64,000 bases of DNA, from NCBI RefSeq assembly GCF_003952465.1, contig NZ_CP034448.1, positions 3,077,001-3,141,000 on the forward strand, in the 5' to 3' direction. A program made the position numbers and the translations under genes. Origin of the DNA: Mesorhizobium sp. M1B.F.Ca.ET.045.04.1.1. Lineage in GTDB: Bacteria; Pseudomonadota; Alphaproteobacteria; Rhizobiales; Rhizobiaceae. This document shows positions 1-10,114 of the stretch, one piece after another; the stretch's first letter is position 1; each line of letters starts with the position of its first letter. The notes below the pieces were generated by a model. That model was not told where the DNA came from. It saw only the letters and a program-made list of their open reading frames with translations, and ran no database searches.

Positions 1-3000
1 AGGGCGAGATCACGGGTGAAGCGATAGTCGACGCCGGCACTGAGACCGGTGGTCTGGAATTTGAAGCCATCGGCGCCGTCGCGGTCGCCGATGTTGATCG
101 AACCGCCCGTCCAGATCGTCACCTTGCTGTGGCCGAAGCTGCCGGAGCCGAAGCTGCCGGGCGTGCCTGCGGTCGTGTTGTCGTCCAGGTAGGATTTGAA
201 GGGCCAGTTCTGGTCAGTCGCCTGATTGCGCCCGCAGGATTCGCCTTGCGGAACCAGATCGCTCTCGCCGCAAGTGCTGTCGAAGGAAAGCACGATGCCC
301 TGGACGAAGGCCAGGCTGTCGGTGGGTCCCTGGCCATCGTCGCTATCGTGCAGGCCTTCCAGACGCTGCTGGAAATTGCCGATCTGCGAGGTGGCGAAGC
401 GGCGCGTCGCCGCGGTCTGGGCGTTGAGGATGCCCATCACCTCGCTGTCGAGCGTCGGGTCAGGACGCTCCACGACCTCGATCGTGATCGCTGTCACCGC
501 CGATGTCGCATAGGCGTTGCTCAAGGTGAAGGTCACCGTGGCGGTGCCGTGGAACGTTGCCGTCGGGGTGAAGGTCATCTGGTACCCGTTGAGCGACGTC
601 GTGCCGGACGAAGGCGGCGGCACTGAAACCAGGCTGGCGCTCGTGAACGGACCGCCGCTGGCGTCCTTGGTCAGGTCGACCACCACGGGCTTGCCAGATA
701 CCGTCGTGACATGCTGCGCAACCGGAACCGGATGTGGCCTGACGTTGACCGTGACCGTGGCCGGCGTCGAGGTTCCGCCCGGTCCGGTCGCCGTGTATTG
801 CAGAGTATCCGATCCGACGAAGGAAGCCGCCGGCGTGTAGGAGATGGCGGTGCCGCTGACCGTCGCGTTGCCGTGTGCCGGTGCGGTTGAGACCGCTATG
901 GAGGTGATATCGCCGGTGTCGTTGTCCGTGACGTCGATCGTCACCGCCTGTCCGTCAAGCGTCTCGACCGTATCCGGGTTGGCGACCGGCGGGTTGCTTC
1001 CAATCACCAGCGTGTAGCTCGTCGTGCCGGTGAAACCGAAATTGTCGGTCGCCGTGACGGTGATGGGGAACGAGCCGACAACGGTGGGGGCGCCCGAGAT
1101 CGTGCCTGTGGACGACAGCGCTATTCCAGGCGGCAGCGCGCCGCCTGTCAGCGCAAAGCTGTAAGGGCTGGTGCCGCCACTGGCGGTGAGCGCCTGACTG
1201 TAGGCGACGCCGTATTGGGCGGCTGGCAGGGTGGCCGGGGCCAGCGTGATGGTCGGCGCCGCGATCGTCAGCGTGTATGCGACGGACCCGGTCGCCGGCG
1301 TGCCGCCGGTGCTGTCCGTCGCGGTGACGGTGAAGTTGAAGGTGCCGCTTGCGGTCGGCGTGCCCGACAACGTTCCCCCCGAAGAGAGCGTCAGCCCGGC
1401 CGGCAACGCACCTGCCGTAACCGCAAAACTATACGGCGCGTTGCCGCCGCTTGCCGTCAGGGGTTGGTTGTATGCGGTTCCGGCAGTGCCTCCCGGAAGG
1501 CTGCTGGGCGCCACGGTCAGGCTCGGCAGGCCAACCGTCAGGTTGTATATGCGCGATCCGGTCTGGCCGTGAGCGTCGGTAGCTGCGACCGTGAACGAAA
1601 AATTGCCGGACTGCGTGGGTGTACCTGTGAGTTCTCCGGCGGTGGTCAACGACATCCCGGCTGGCAGCGCGCCAGCCGTCGTCGCGTAGGTATAAGGCGC
1701 AATGCCTCCGGATGCGGTGATTGTGTTCGAATAGGCTGTAGCTGCCGTCGCGTTCGGCAGCGTTGCCGGGTCGACGACAATGGTGGCCGTCGCGACCTGC
1801 GCCGTGTAGCTGACGGAGAGCGAGAACGGCGCGCCGGTACCGGTGCTGCTATCCGTTGCCTTCACGGTGAAACTATAGGATCCGGGCGTGGTGGCGGTTC
1901 CCGAAAGCAGTCCGTTTGCGTCAAACGACAGGCCGGGGGGAAGCGTGCCTGCCGAAACGATATAGGCATAAGGCACTGTGCCGCCGGATGCGGAGAACTG
2001 CTGGCTGAACGTCGCGCCGTAGGGCACGACGAACGTCCCCGCCGGCGGCGTCATGGCAAGTCCCGGTGCGCCGACGGAAAGCGTGAAGTTCTGCGATATC
2101 GCGACCGGGCCGTTGCTGCTGTCGGCGCCAGAGACTGTAAGGGTAAAGCTGCCCGCCGTGGTTGGCGTTCCCGAAACGGTTACGCTATTGGACGTTGTGC
2201 CGGTGACGGAAAGTCCCGCCGGCAAGCCGGTTACCCCCAGCGTATATGGCGCCGCGCCGCCCGATGCTGTGAAGGTTTGCGTGTAGGCGACGCCAACCTG
2301 CGCTGTCAAGGACGCGGATGCAGCGACGGTAATCGTCGGATCGCTGACCGTGACGGTGACTGTCGCTGGAGCGGAAGTGCCTGCCGAATTGGTCGCTGTG
2401 TAAGTGAAAGAGTCCGTGCCGTGGAAGCCGGCGTTGGGCTGATAGGTTATCGATAGGCCACCGGCCGTGGCGGTGCCATTGGTCGCCTGGGTCGCGACGG
2501 CGACAGAGTTCGGCGTTCCCCCTGTGACGTTGAGCGTGATCGAATTGGTGCCGCTGCTATAGGCAACCGTGGCCGACACTGCGTTGGCAATCGGCGGGAT
2601 GTTCGTGACTGCGAGCGAATAGGACTGATTGGCCGTGTACGGTCCGGTGCCGCCGCTGCTGTCAGTTGCCGTCACCGTGAAATTGAAATTGCCGGCGGCG
2701 CTGGGTGCGCCTGACAATGTGCCCGCCGACGACAGCGTCACACCCGGCGGAAGTGCCCCGCCTGTAACGGCATATGTGTAAGGCGCGGTGCCTCCGGTGG
2801 CCGGATTGAGTGTCGCCGAATAAGCCTGGCCCATCGTGGCGTCCGCCAGCGTCGTGGCCGGCAGCGTGATGGTCGGCGCGGCGACCGTCAGTGAGTAGGC
2901 TTGGGTGCCGTTGAATGGCCCGGGCGCGCCGCTGGCATCCGTGGCCATGACCGTGAAGTTGAACGTTCCGCCTGCCGTCGGCGTGCCGGAAAGCGTGCCA

Positions 3001-4096
3001 GTCGAAGACAGCGTCAGCCCGGCGGGAAGCGAGCCCGCGCTGACGGTGAATGTGTAGGGGACGTGCCGCCGCTGGCGGTGATGGTCGTGGCGTAGGCCGA
3101 TCCGACAGCCGCGCCGCCGGGCAGGGTGGTGGGGGCGACGACGACGGTCGGCGCGGCATCGATGACGACGGTGACGCTCTGCGCGATGAACCAGACGCCG
3201 CCGGTCGAGATCGTCGTGCTGTCCTGAGACCTTATGGTGAAAGTGAAGCTGCCCTGGGTCGTCGGCGTGCCGGAAAGCAGCCCGCTGGAGGACAGTGTCA
3301 GTCCGCCCGGCAGGTTCCCACTCTCGAGACTATAGGTATAAGGCGCGGTGCCGCCGTTCGTGCTGAATTGCTGATTGTACGCAAAGCCCACGGCGCCGTC
3401 GGGCGGGTTGGTCGGCGAAACAACCAATGTCGGCCCGGGGACAGTGAAGCTGTAGCTTTTGTCAGCCGTCAGTTGCGTTCCGGACGTGGAATCCGTCACA
3501 TGCACGGTGTAATTGTAGGGTCCCGAACCTGTCGGTGTGCCGGAGATCCTGCCGTCTGACGCAAGGCTAAGGCCCGGGGGCAAGCTGCCGCCGCCTGGAG
3601 AATAGGTATAGGGCGCCACGCCACCGGTAGAGGACAATGTCTGGTCGTAGAAAACGCCGATCGCCGGCGTCGGCAGGGTTGCGGGGCTGACGCTGATGGG
3701 CGAGGTGGCCGGAGTGATGGTCACATTGACGGTGACGACACCCGCGGAGGCATCTTCAAAAGTGAAGCTGTCCGTTGTGGCGCCGTCGCCGTTGTTGACG
3801 TAGGTCAGCAGCCCGGCAGCCGCATTGTCGATTGTGACATGGCCGTGTGCCGGTTGCACCACGTCGCTTTGCGGGTTCGTTCCGAAAGGATCGCAAGACG
3901 ACGCGTCGATCTGATAAGAGCCGCCAGATGCCACGGTTATCGAGATCGGGGTGGGGCAGCCCACCGATGTCGCGGCCTGGGTCTCGGATGGCGCCAAAGC
4001 GGCAAGGCCGACCAACGCCAGCATGCCAAGCCAAAGCACGAACCTGCTCGCCAGCGTAGCGGAACGCACGACGCGATACTTCGAATTCCACTGCAA
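1..4096 (-). CDS. Ig-repeat autotransporter adhesin, C-terminus off window, frameshifted
   Basis: Outer-membrane type V secreted adhesin-like protein. The frame from TTG 4096 begins with a signal peptide of about 41 residues (hydrophobic core FVLWLGMLALVGLAALA, ending TQA), but the exact start is uncertain. Then come a cadherin-like stretch, nine He_PIG-type Ig repeats (core GG.APYTY..LPPGLTLSS.G.LSGTP) and three further cadherin-like modules with a Y.P...F.G.D.F.Y pattern, one lying between Ig repeats four and five near 2340-2580 and two after repeat nine near 540-1000. Near base 1 the frame reads INIGDRDGADG...GVDYRFTRDLA, typical of the first strands of an autotransporter beta-barrel, so the barrel continues beyond the window. 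The first frame ends at 3014 because a C-run (plus-strand G 3057-3060) is one base short. Downstream of that point the repeats continue in another frame with no stop in the stretches I translated down to base 1. This is either a sequencing error, a decayed gene or a phase-variable tract. Confidence 0.8.
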
Positions 4097-4334
4097 TGCA
4101 TGCCCCCACGCTATCGATTTGGTACGTTTTAGTACCGAAGCGAAGAATTCCGCCCGATCAAATGTTTAGCTGCCTACGCAATGCCTTCCTGCGTTCCCTG
4201 CAGGATTCGTGGATCAAGTAAATCACGAAGTCTTCATCATGTCCATCTTGGGTAGAAAAACACTCTTGCAGAATCCATGAATTATGAGCAATGTTGAATT
4301 TAAGGATAACTGTTGAATATATTAGGGGGAGCTA
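4097..4334. promoter_or_regulatory. divergent intergenic region between autotransporter and collar genes
   Basis: About 240 bases separating two divergent genes, so it must hold both promoters. It is clearly AT-richer than its surroundings, especially 4200-4330. A small inverted repeat GGTAC-6-GTACC lies at 4121-4136 close to the autotransporter start. No confident -35/-10 pair was assigned. Confidence 0.4.
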
Positions 4335-4865
4335 ATGGCCGAAGTTTTCCTCGGGCAGATCATGATGACGGGTTTCGCGTTCCCGCCAAAGGGCTTCGCC
4401 TTTTGCAGCGGATCGCTCCTGGCGATCGCCCAGAACCAGGCGCTGTTTTCGCTTCTTGGCACGACCTATGGCGGCAATGGCACCACGAATTTCGCCTTGC
4501 CCAACCTGCAGAGCCGCACGCCGGTTGGCTTTGGCGCATCGGTCGATCCGGCCTGGCAGCCGTCACCCTATGAGTTGGGGGAGACAGGCGGGGCTGAAAA
4601 TATCACGCTGCTGCCCCAGCAACTGCCGTCGCACAACCATGTGGGCAACGCAACCACTGGAGCGGGCGCAGGGCGCAGTCCAAACAATGCGCTTTATGGC
4701 GCAACCGCAAATGCCATCTATGCCGCACCGAATGGCCGCGTGGTCACCTTGGCGGCTGCGACCGTGACCTATGTCGGTGCCAACCAGCCGCACCCGAACA
4801 TACAGCCCTACCAGACCATCAACTACAATATCGCGATGAGCGGGATATACCCGTCACGCTCGTGA
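4335..4865 (+). CDS. phage tail-collar domain protein (MdpB-like), copy 1
   Basis: Small 176-aa protein made almost wholly of a tail-collar domain (PF07484 type). The N-terminus has the family pattern EVFLGQIMMTGFAFPPKGFAFCSGSLLAI, broken here for length as EVFLGQIMMTGFAFPPKG and FAFCSGSLLAI, followed by ALFSLLGTTYGGNGTTNFALP. A histidine-containing LPSHNH loop follows. There is no signal peptide. The start is set by a strong ribosome binding site (AGGGGGAG) just upstream. It is first of three tandem paralogues on the plus strand. Relatives are called microcystin-dependent protein or tail fiber protein, but their cellular role is not established. The three copies share the scaffold and differ mainly in the C-terminal half. 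Confidence 0.9.
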   Translation: MAEVFLGQIMMTGFAFPPKGFAFCSGSLLAIAQNQALFSLLGTTYGGNGTTNFALPNLQSRTPVGFGASVDPAWQPSPYELGETGGAENITLLPQQLPSHNHVGNATTGAGAGRSPNNALYGATANAIYAAPNGRVVTLAAATVTYVGANQPHPNIQPYQTINYNIAMSGIYPSRS

Positions 4866-4905
4866 CAAACGCCAGCCAGCACCAAACCTGCACGGAGATC
4901 CATCG

Positions 4906-5436
4906 ATGAGTGAGCCTTATGTCGGAGAAATCCGCATGTTCGGTTTTCCGCGCCTGCCGGTCGGTTGGCTGCCTTGCGACGGATCGCTATATGCCATCTC
5001 CCAGTATGAGGCGTTGTTTACGCTGATCGGCACCACTTACGGCGGCGACGGCCAAGTGACTTTCGCCACGCCACAGCTTTCGGGGCGCGTGCCGGTCCAT
5101 CAGGGGGCGGGATCCGGCCTTTCGCGCTACGTCATAGGCCAGATGGCAGGAAGCGAGTCGGTCACTCTGCTGCCCGCGCAGATGCCGCAGCACAATCACT
5201 CGATGACCGCGACTCCATCAAGCGCCGGTGCCAAGTCGGTCAATGCGACGGTCGAACTCGGTGCGATTGCAAGCGACACGATGTACGTGACCGATATTAC
5301 CGGCGCGACAGCTTTCACCACCGCTCCACAATCGACGCAGCCCATCGGCGGGAATTCGCCTCACGACAACACGATGCCGACCTTGACGGTGCAGTTCTGC
5401 ATTGCCTGGGCCGGAATCTTCCCATCGCAAGGCTGA
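4906..5436 (+). CDS. phage tail-collar domain protein (MdpB-like), copy 2
   Basis: Second 176-aa tail-collar paralogue, 40 bases after the first. It opens MSEPYVGEIRMFGFPRLPVG, then WLPCDGSLYAISQYEALFTL, GTTYGGDGQVTFATPQLSGR and the MPQHNH metal-ligand-like loop. It ends in FCIAWAGIFPSQG, and the same aromatic-rich ending closes the other two copies. There is no signal peptide or membrane segment. The tandem arrangement suggests one transcript and possibly a hetero-oligomer, since collar domains of phage short tail fibres assemble as trimers; that last step is inference. Confidence 0.9.
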   Translation: MSEPYVGEIRMFGFPRLPVGWLPCDGSLYAISQYEALFTLIGTTYGGDGQVTFATPQLSGRVPVHQGAGSGLSRYVIGQMAGSESVTLLPAQMPQHNHSMTATPSSAGAKSVNATVELGAIASDTMYVTDITGATAFTTAPQSTQPIGGNSPHDNTMPTLTVQFCIAWAGIFPSQG

Positions 5437-5498
5437 AGCCACGCGCTCGGAGTTGTTTAACGGAACCGGTTCGCCATCAAGATCGCAGGAACATCCCA

Positions 5499-6032
5499 AT
5501 GACCACGCCATTCCTCGGTGAGATACAGGTTTTCGGTTTCAACTTTGCGCCCCGGGGATGGGCGTTCTGCAGCGGATCGCTTGTTCCGATCCAGCAGTAT
5601 TCGGCGCTGTTCGCGCTGCTGGGCGTCAACTATGGCGGCAATGGCACGACCAATTTTCAGTTGCCCAATTTTGCCGGTCGCGCCGGCTGCAGCCAGGGCC
5701 AGGGTCCGGGTCTCACGCCCCGCACCATCGGCGAGACGTTCGGCGAAAACAGTGAGACGCTGACGCTGGCCGAAATGCCGGCGCACATGCACCAGTTCAC
5801 AATATACAACCAGCCGGATGTGGCCAAGAAAGCCGCCTCGCCCTCTGCCGGCAATTCATTGACGTCGCCAACGGACACCAGTGCGTTCGTTGCAGGCGCG
5901 CAGCCGAACGCACAATTCCCGGCCAACATGATCGGCTTTACCGGGGGCAGCCAGCCGCATGAGAACCGACAGCCCTACCTTGCTCTGAACTACTGCGTTG
6001 CGCTTCAGGGTGTCTTTCCGTCCTTCGGGTGA
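5499..6032 (+). CDS. phage tail-collar domain protein (MdpB-like), copy 3
   Basis: Third tail-collar paralogue, 177 aa. It opens MTTPFLGEIQVFGFNFAPRG, then WAFCSGSLVPIQQYSALFAL, GVNYGGNGTTNFQLPNFAGR and MPAHMHQF, and ends in CVALQGVFPSFG. Its stop codon overlaps the next gene's start (GTGATG), so the acetyltransferase is translationally coupled to it. The collar trio followed by an acetyltransferase resembles layouts I recall from other proteobacteria. Confidence 0.9.
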   Translation: MTTPFLGEIQVFGFNFAPRGWAFCSGSLVPIQQYSALFALLGVNYGGNGTTNFQLPNFAGRAGCSQGQGPGLTPRTIGETFGENSETLTLAEMPAHMHQFTIYNQPDVAKKAASPSAGNSLTSPTDTSAFVAGAQPNAQFPANMIGFTGGSQPHENRQPYLALNYCVALQGVFPSFG

Positions 6033-6571
6033 TGGCGCTTATCGAGGCAGGACAACTGCCGGAATTTCCATCTGGGGAGAACTCCCGCCTCGCTCTACCG
6101 CGCGGCTCATCCCGGGGCGCCACGCTCGAGGACATTCCCTTCCTGCGTCGTCTCTACTGGTCCTTCCGCATGGAGGAAATGGAGCCGGTGCCTTGGCCGC
6201 AGGAGCTGAAGTGGGCGTTTATCGATCAGCAATTCGACCTGCAGCACCGCCACTATGTGGCGACATTCTCAAGCGCCGATTTCCTGATACTGCTGGACGG
6301 AAGCGAGCCGATAGGACGGCTCTACGTCGATTCCAGCATGGAGCGCTGGCATGTCATCGATATTGGCTTGTTGCCGCAACGGCGCAATCGCGGCAAGGGA
6401 GTGGCCACGCTGAAAGCCATTCAGCGCCAGGCGAAAGCCTGTTCGGCGTCCGGCATAATGCTGCATGTGGAGCGGCGCAACATTCGTGCGCAGGCGCTTT
6501 ATCGCAGTCTTCATTTTCGCGAAGCCGAAGCCAGCGATACCCATATCCAGATGCAGTGGTCGACGCGCTGA
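6032..6571 (+). CDS. GNAT-family N-acetyltransferase
   Basis: A 179-aa GNAT acyltransferase. The acetyl-CoA-binding motif A is visible as LPQRRNRGKGVATLKAIQRQ, and the preceding strand carries the ID.GLLP pattern. ATG 6032 is preferred to GTG 6029, which is the alternative directly before it. It overlaps the end of the third collar gene. The substrate cannot be read from sequence. Its position directly after the collar trio suggests it modifies those proteins or a product they bind, but this is inference. Confidence 0.85.
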   Translation: MALIEAGQLPEFPSGENSRLALPRGSSRGATLEDIPFLRRLYWSFRMEEMEPVPWPQELKWAFIDQQFDLQHRHYVATFSSADFLILLDGSEPIGRLYVDSSMERWHVIDIGLLPQRRNRGKGVATLKAIQRQAKACSASGIMLHVERRNIRAQALYRSLHFREAEASDTHIQMQWSTR

Positions 6572-6602
6572 TTTTTCTGCCGCGATCGGCAAGACCTGCT
6601 CC

Positions 6603-6896
6603 TCAGTTGAAGATCGCCTGATAAACGATCCCCTCTTTGTCCCTGGCGACTGGGACAAGAAATATCTCCAATTTGCCCAGCGTCGCATTCTTCAACTTGT
6701 AGAGCTTTTGCGGCAGCACGATCTGCGAGCCGCTTCGGAACATCAGCGAAAAGGGCGATCGCCGCATTCCGGGAAAACCGTTTTCCGGCAGGGGACGTGC
6801 CTCCGACAGTGTCAAAGACACCGAACTCTCGCCCAGGTCGATATCGAACGCGCTGCCGACGCACCCCGTGAAATGACCCAGCGTTACAATTTCCAT
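6603..6896 (-). CDS. DUF6916-like small protein
   Basis: A 97-aa protein starting MEIVTLGHFTGCVGSAFDID and rich in beta-strand-like segments (SVSLTLSEARPL, FSLMFRSG, KLEIFLVPVARD). I assign it to the DUF6916 family, small proteins I recall next to tail-collar genes, from memory of that pattern. It is the last gene of the long minus-strand chain and converges on the acetyltransferase. The roughly 200 bases upstream (6897-7096) hold short open frames of 40-56 codons with no recognisable product, none of which I support as a gene. Confidence 0.65.
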   Translation of the reverse strand: MEIVTLGHFTGCVGSAFDIDLGESSVSLTLSEARPLPENGFPGMRRSPFSLMFRSGSQIVLPQKLYKLKNATLGKLEIFLVPVARDKEGIVYQAIFN

Positions 6897-7096
6897 AGCC
6901 CTTCCGCACTCCTCAGATCACAAGCAGGCACGGCCCGGCGCCTCGTCCTGAACACCTTCTCGAACAGCGCGCGCCTCACCCCCTTGATATCGCATTTTCG
7001 GGAAGCCGCGGCCACGGGATTTCGGCAACCCGAGCGCTCTGCAAAGTACGAAATGAAACCCGGCTTCTTGATCGCGCTGAGTGGGCATGAGCGTCC

Positions 7097-8272
7097 TCAC
7101 CCATGTCGAGCTGATTTGGCTAAAGAATGGAGCTTGTGGACGTTTTGCGCGGCTGGCGCCGCACGGTAGCGAGTGACGATCGAGCGGATGACGGCGAAAG
7201 GCCGGAATGGCCGCAGGACCAGGGTCAGCCGGTCCAGAATCCGGTTGATGTCGTCCTGGACGGAACCGCGCAGCGTTCGCCGATGCCCCGTCGCCGCCAG
7301 ATTGCCGAGCAGCGTCAGCGCGGCATAGATCAGACAGGCGGCCAGCGTCTCTTCCCATTCTTCGTCGGCCAATCGCAGCCCATAATCGCGATCCATCAGG
7401 ACGCGGTGCTGTTCCGCAAAGGCCAGGGGCATGTTCGGAGACGCCAACAGATATTCGCCGGTTTCGGTATTGGTTTCGAACTTGCCCAACAGCGTCTTGG
7501 TCAATTCGTAGAACGGCGGCGCATAATGGCTGTATTCGAAATCCAGAAGATAGGTCTCCGTGCCGATCTCAAAGGTCTGCCGCGCATTGCCGAGATCGTC
7601 GTGGATCAGGGCCCGACGGCCCGGATAATTCTCGACCAGCGCCACCACGGCGTCGAACTCCCGCTCCAGCGTCCGCCGGACTGCCGGCGTTTCCCAGGGG
7701 GAAACCATCGAGGCCAGCCCGGCACGGCCGTCGGCGGCCCGTTCAGCTTCCCGCATCACTCCGTGATAGCGCCCGTCCGTCGCAACCGGGCCGAGCCCGG
7801 CTTGCCGCCGCAGCTCCAGATACGTCGTTTCCTGGTCGAGGGTGCGGCCGTGCAGGCGCGCCATGGCACGGGCAAGGCGCGGGACCAGCTCGGCGAAACT
7901 GCGCGCCACTGGATTTCCGATCGGGCCCAGATCCTCGAGCAGCAGCAATCCGGCCGGATCGAAGCCCAGCAGCGCCGGCTTCAGCCCCGACTCGGCGCCG
8001 ATGCCGGCGAGGAAGCGGTGAACGACCTGTTCCTCGCGGAATTCGGGAGCGTCGGGCACTGCACCGGGCACGAATCTCTCCGCCGGAACATGCTTGATAA
8101 TCACCGATCCCGGATTGCCGGAAGGCCTACGCAGAAATAGGCGGCTGACACAGGCAGCCCGCCGGCTGAGCGGCTGCCGATGCGCGATGCGGGTGCCGGA
8201 ACCGAAGACGGCGACCAGAAGTTCAGTCAAAGCCCCCTCCAGGGATGCCGACCAGATCATCGGTTCAGACAC
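7097..8272 (-). CDS. aminoglycoside-phosphotransferase-fold protein (APH/choline-kinase family)
   Basis: A 391-aa kinase-like protein. The catalytic-loop equivalent reads LIHDDLGNARQTF (Brenner-type H.D....N) and the metal-binding DFG equivalent is YLLDFEYSHYAPPFYEL. An N-lobe segment VIIKHVPAE supplies the probable ATP-anchoring lysine, and LLLLEDLG is the hinge. It overlaps the upstream collar gene by eight bases, so it belongs to the same transcript as structural-looking proteins. APH-fold enzymes phosphorylate small molecules or peptides. The target here is unknown, and antibiotic resistance is not implied. Confidence 0.8.
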   Translation of the reverse strand: MSEPMIWSASLEGALTELLVAVFGSGTRIAHRQPLSRRAACVSRLFLRRPSGNPGSVIIKHVPAERFVPGAVPDAPEFREEQVVHRFLAGIGAESGLKPALLGFDPAGLLLLEDLGPIGNPVARSFAELVPRLARAMARLHGRTLDQETTYLELRRQAGLGPVATDGRYHGVMREAERAADGRAGLASMVSPWETPAVRRTLEREFDAVVALVENYPGRRALIHDDLGNARQTFEIGTETYLLDFEYSHYAPPFYELTKTLLGKFETNTETGEYLLASPNMPLAFAEQHRVLMDRDYGLRLADEEWEETLAACLIYAALTLLGNLAATGHRRTLRGSVQDDINRILDRLTLVLRPFRPFAVIRSIVTRYRAAPAAQNVHKLHSLAKSARHG

Positions 8273-10103
8273 CGGTGCGCATGATGTAGCACAGGCTGAA
8301 CCACGTCGGCCGCATCCCGCCGCTCTGGGGCGCCGTGACAGCCGCTTGCGAGTAGTCCAGGGTCACCCCATGGGAGTGGGTGCCGTTCGACTGGAAGATG
8401 TTGTTCGGTTCGGGCATGTTCGGGTCGCCGAGGGTGCCGCCGGTATCGATCGACGCGCGATAGCTGCCGGTGGTGCACATGACAGCGTACCAATCGGAGG
8501 GCACCCCGTGAGTATGCGCGCCGTCTGACGTTGTGTTCGCCGCGGCCGATGGCATTTGCGACATCGTATGAGTGTGCGTCGGGCTGCCAGTGTCCCCGAC
8601 CGCCACGGAACCGGAAGCCGTCCCGATGACGAACCGATCCTGCAGGTCGGGCAGACAAAAGGTGGTGACGCCATCGCCGCCGAATGTCTTCCCGATGACG
8701 AAATATAACTGCGGATTGTCGGCGACAGACAGGCTGCTGCCATCGCAGACGGCATAGCCGGCCGGCACGCTGTCGAGCGAACCGGACCACGGCACCACGG
8801 CGCCCAACGGCAACAACTGGCCCAGCAGCGCCGATGCCGACTGCGGCGCCTGAGCCGTCACCGTGGCTTGGCTGGTGGCGATCGCGTTCAGATACGTATC
8901 ATAGGCCGTCAGCACGAAGCTGGTGGTCCGCCATACCGGCACCTGCACGTTCTCCCCGCTGGGGGGCACCATGCCCAGTCCGGAAACCTCCACCATCGTG
9001 GCGTTCTCGACGGTCCAGTTCAAGCTCACCGTCTGCGGTCCGCTATCGGGCGATACGGTCACCGTGTCGGTGCTCAGCGTCAGTGGGCCGCTGATCGTCA
9101 TGGTCTCATAGACCTTGTCGAGCACGAGCGTCGTACTCCCGTCGGCATAGCCGGGAATATTGACGAACTGGATATATGCGAGCGTTGGGGTCGCGGCGAA
9201 CTCGGTGACGATGTTGGTGAGCTCGAACGTAGCCACCGCTTGGACGCCGGTGCCCAGGATCTGGTTGTTGGTTCCCGCGATGGGTTGCAGGGACCAGACC
9301 GGCCCTGCCGACCCGGCAAGCTGCGTTGCGGTCCACAGCGTGTTTCCCGTCCCCAGCCCAACCGAGATTTGGCTGCCGTCGTCCGGAGTCGTCAGGGCGA
9401 AATAGCCCGGCGGGGCCGATCCATAGACGAAGGTGATGTTGACGCTGGGCGGATCAACTCCCCAGTCGACGCCGTCCGGCACCAGAGGCTGTTGGGTCTT
9501 GTTCGACAGTATCAGCTCCAGGCTGTTCTGGATGGGGTATTGCGGATTGCGGCTGATGCCGATCGTCGCGTCGTTTGTCGTGCCCGGCAGCGAAAGGCTA
9601 ATCCCTACGGCGTCGGTGACATTCAATCCGCCTGCAGGATTCGCGACATTGACTGGGCAGGTCACGGAGAAATTCTCCGCTCCCGGCAGGTTGTAGATGT
9701 CGATGGCGACCTGGCAGAGACTGACGGCCGTGGTCGGGGTGAGCCCGGCCACGGTGACGTTCAGCGAAGCGCCCGCGTCCCAATCCGTGTTGTCGTTGGG
9801 TGAAATCGCCCATCCCGGGTAAGGGGCGTCGGCGAAAAACTTCGCGGTCCATCCCGTAGCCGTAACCGACAGATCTCCGCACGGCGCCGACTCCTCGTTG
9901 GCGAACAGAGCGTTGAAGAAGAGAAGCAGCGTGAAACCGCTGCCGGTGACCGGGTCGGCGGGGGTGCCGCCCGGCAGCGTGATCGTCGCACCGGTCTGGT
10001 TGACGGCCTGGACGGTCACCGTGTTGTCCTGCCCGACATAGACCGTGTTGGAGTTTTTTGGATTGACGATTGAGAACGAGACGCTGCTTTGGCTGGCGGC
10101 CAT
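8265..10103 (-). CDS. 612-aa protein with Ig-like module and C-terminal tail-collar domain
   Basis: The long N-terminal part (about residues 1-350) is beta-rich and unrecognised. An Ig-like module follows (VSLNWTVENATMVEVSGLG...TTSFVLTAYD). The last 190 residues are a tail-collar domain (GYAVCDGSSLSVADNPQLYF, GKTFGGDGVTTFCLPDLQDR, repeated HTH/HSH pairs) ending SLCYIMRTGV. The start at ATG 10103 has the ribosome binding site GAGGAAG. Gaps of 11 bases upstream and an 8-base overlap downstream tie it into the chain. It is the longest of three paralogues that share the Ig-plus-collar ending. There is no signal peptide. Confidence 0.8.
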   Translation of the reverse strand: MAASQSSVSFSIVNPKNSNTVYVGQDNTVTVQAVNQTGATITLPGGTPADPVTGSGFTLLLFFNALFANEESAPCGDLSVTATGWTAKFFADAPYPGWAISPNDNTDWDAGASLNVTVAGLTPTTAVSLCQVAIDIYNLPGAENFSVTCPVNVANPAGGLNVTDAVGISLSLPGTTNDATIGISRNPQYPIQNSLELILSNKTQQPLVPDGVDWGVDPPSVNITFVYGSAPPGYFALTTPDDGSQISVGLGTGNTLWTATQLAGSAGPVWSLQPIAGTNNQILGTGVQAVATFELTNIVTEFAATPTLAYIQFVNIPGYADGSTTLVLDKVYETMTISGPLTLSTDTVTVSPDSGPQTVSLNWTVENATMVEVSGLGMVPPSGENVQVPVWRTTSFVLTAYDTYLNAIATSQATVTAQAPQSASALLGQLLPLGAVVPWSGSLDSVPAGYAVCDGSSLSVADNPQLYFVIGKTFGGDGVTTFCLPDLQDRFVIGTASGSVAVGDTGSPTHTHTMSQMPSAAANTTSDGAHTHGVPSDWYAVMCTTGSYRASIDTGGTLGDPNMPEPNNIFQSNGTHSHGVTLDYSQAAVTAPQSGGMRPTWFSLCYIMRTGV

Positions 10104-10114
10104 GGTCGGCTTCC

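Noticed and set aside
1215-2456. Plus-strand open frame of 413 codons
   Set aside because: Antisense to the Ig repeats of the autotransporter; arises from the repeat structure.
6918-7088. Small minus-strand frame of 56 codons between kinase and DUF6916 genes
   Set aside because: Moderate ribosome site but basic, glycine-rich, unrecognised sequence with a competing overlapping frame; not enough to call a gene.
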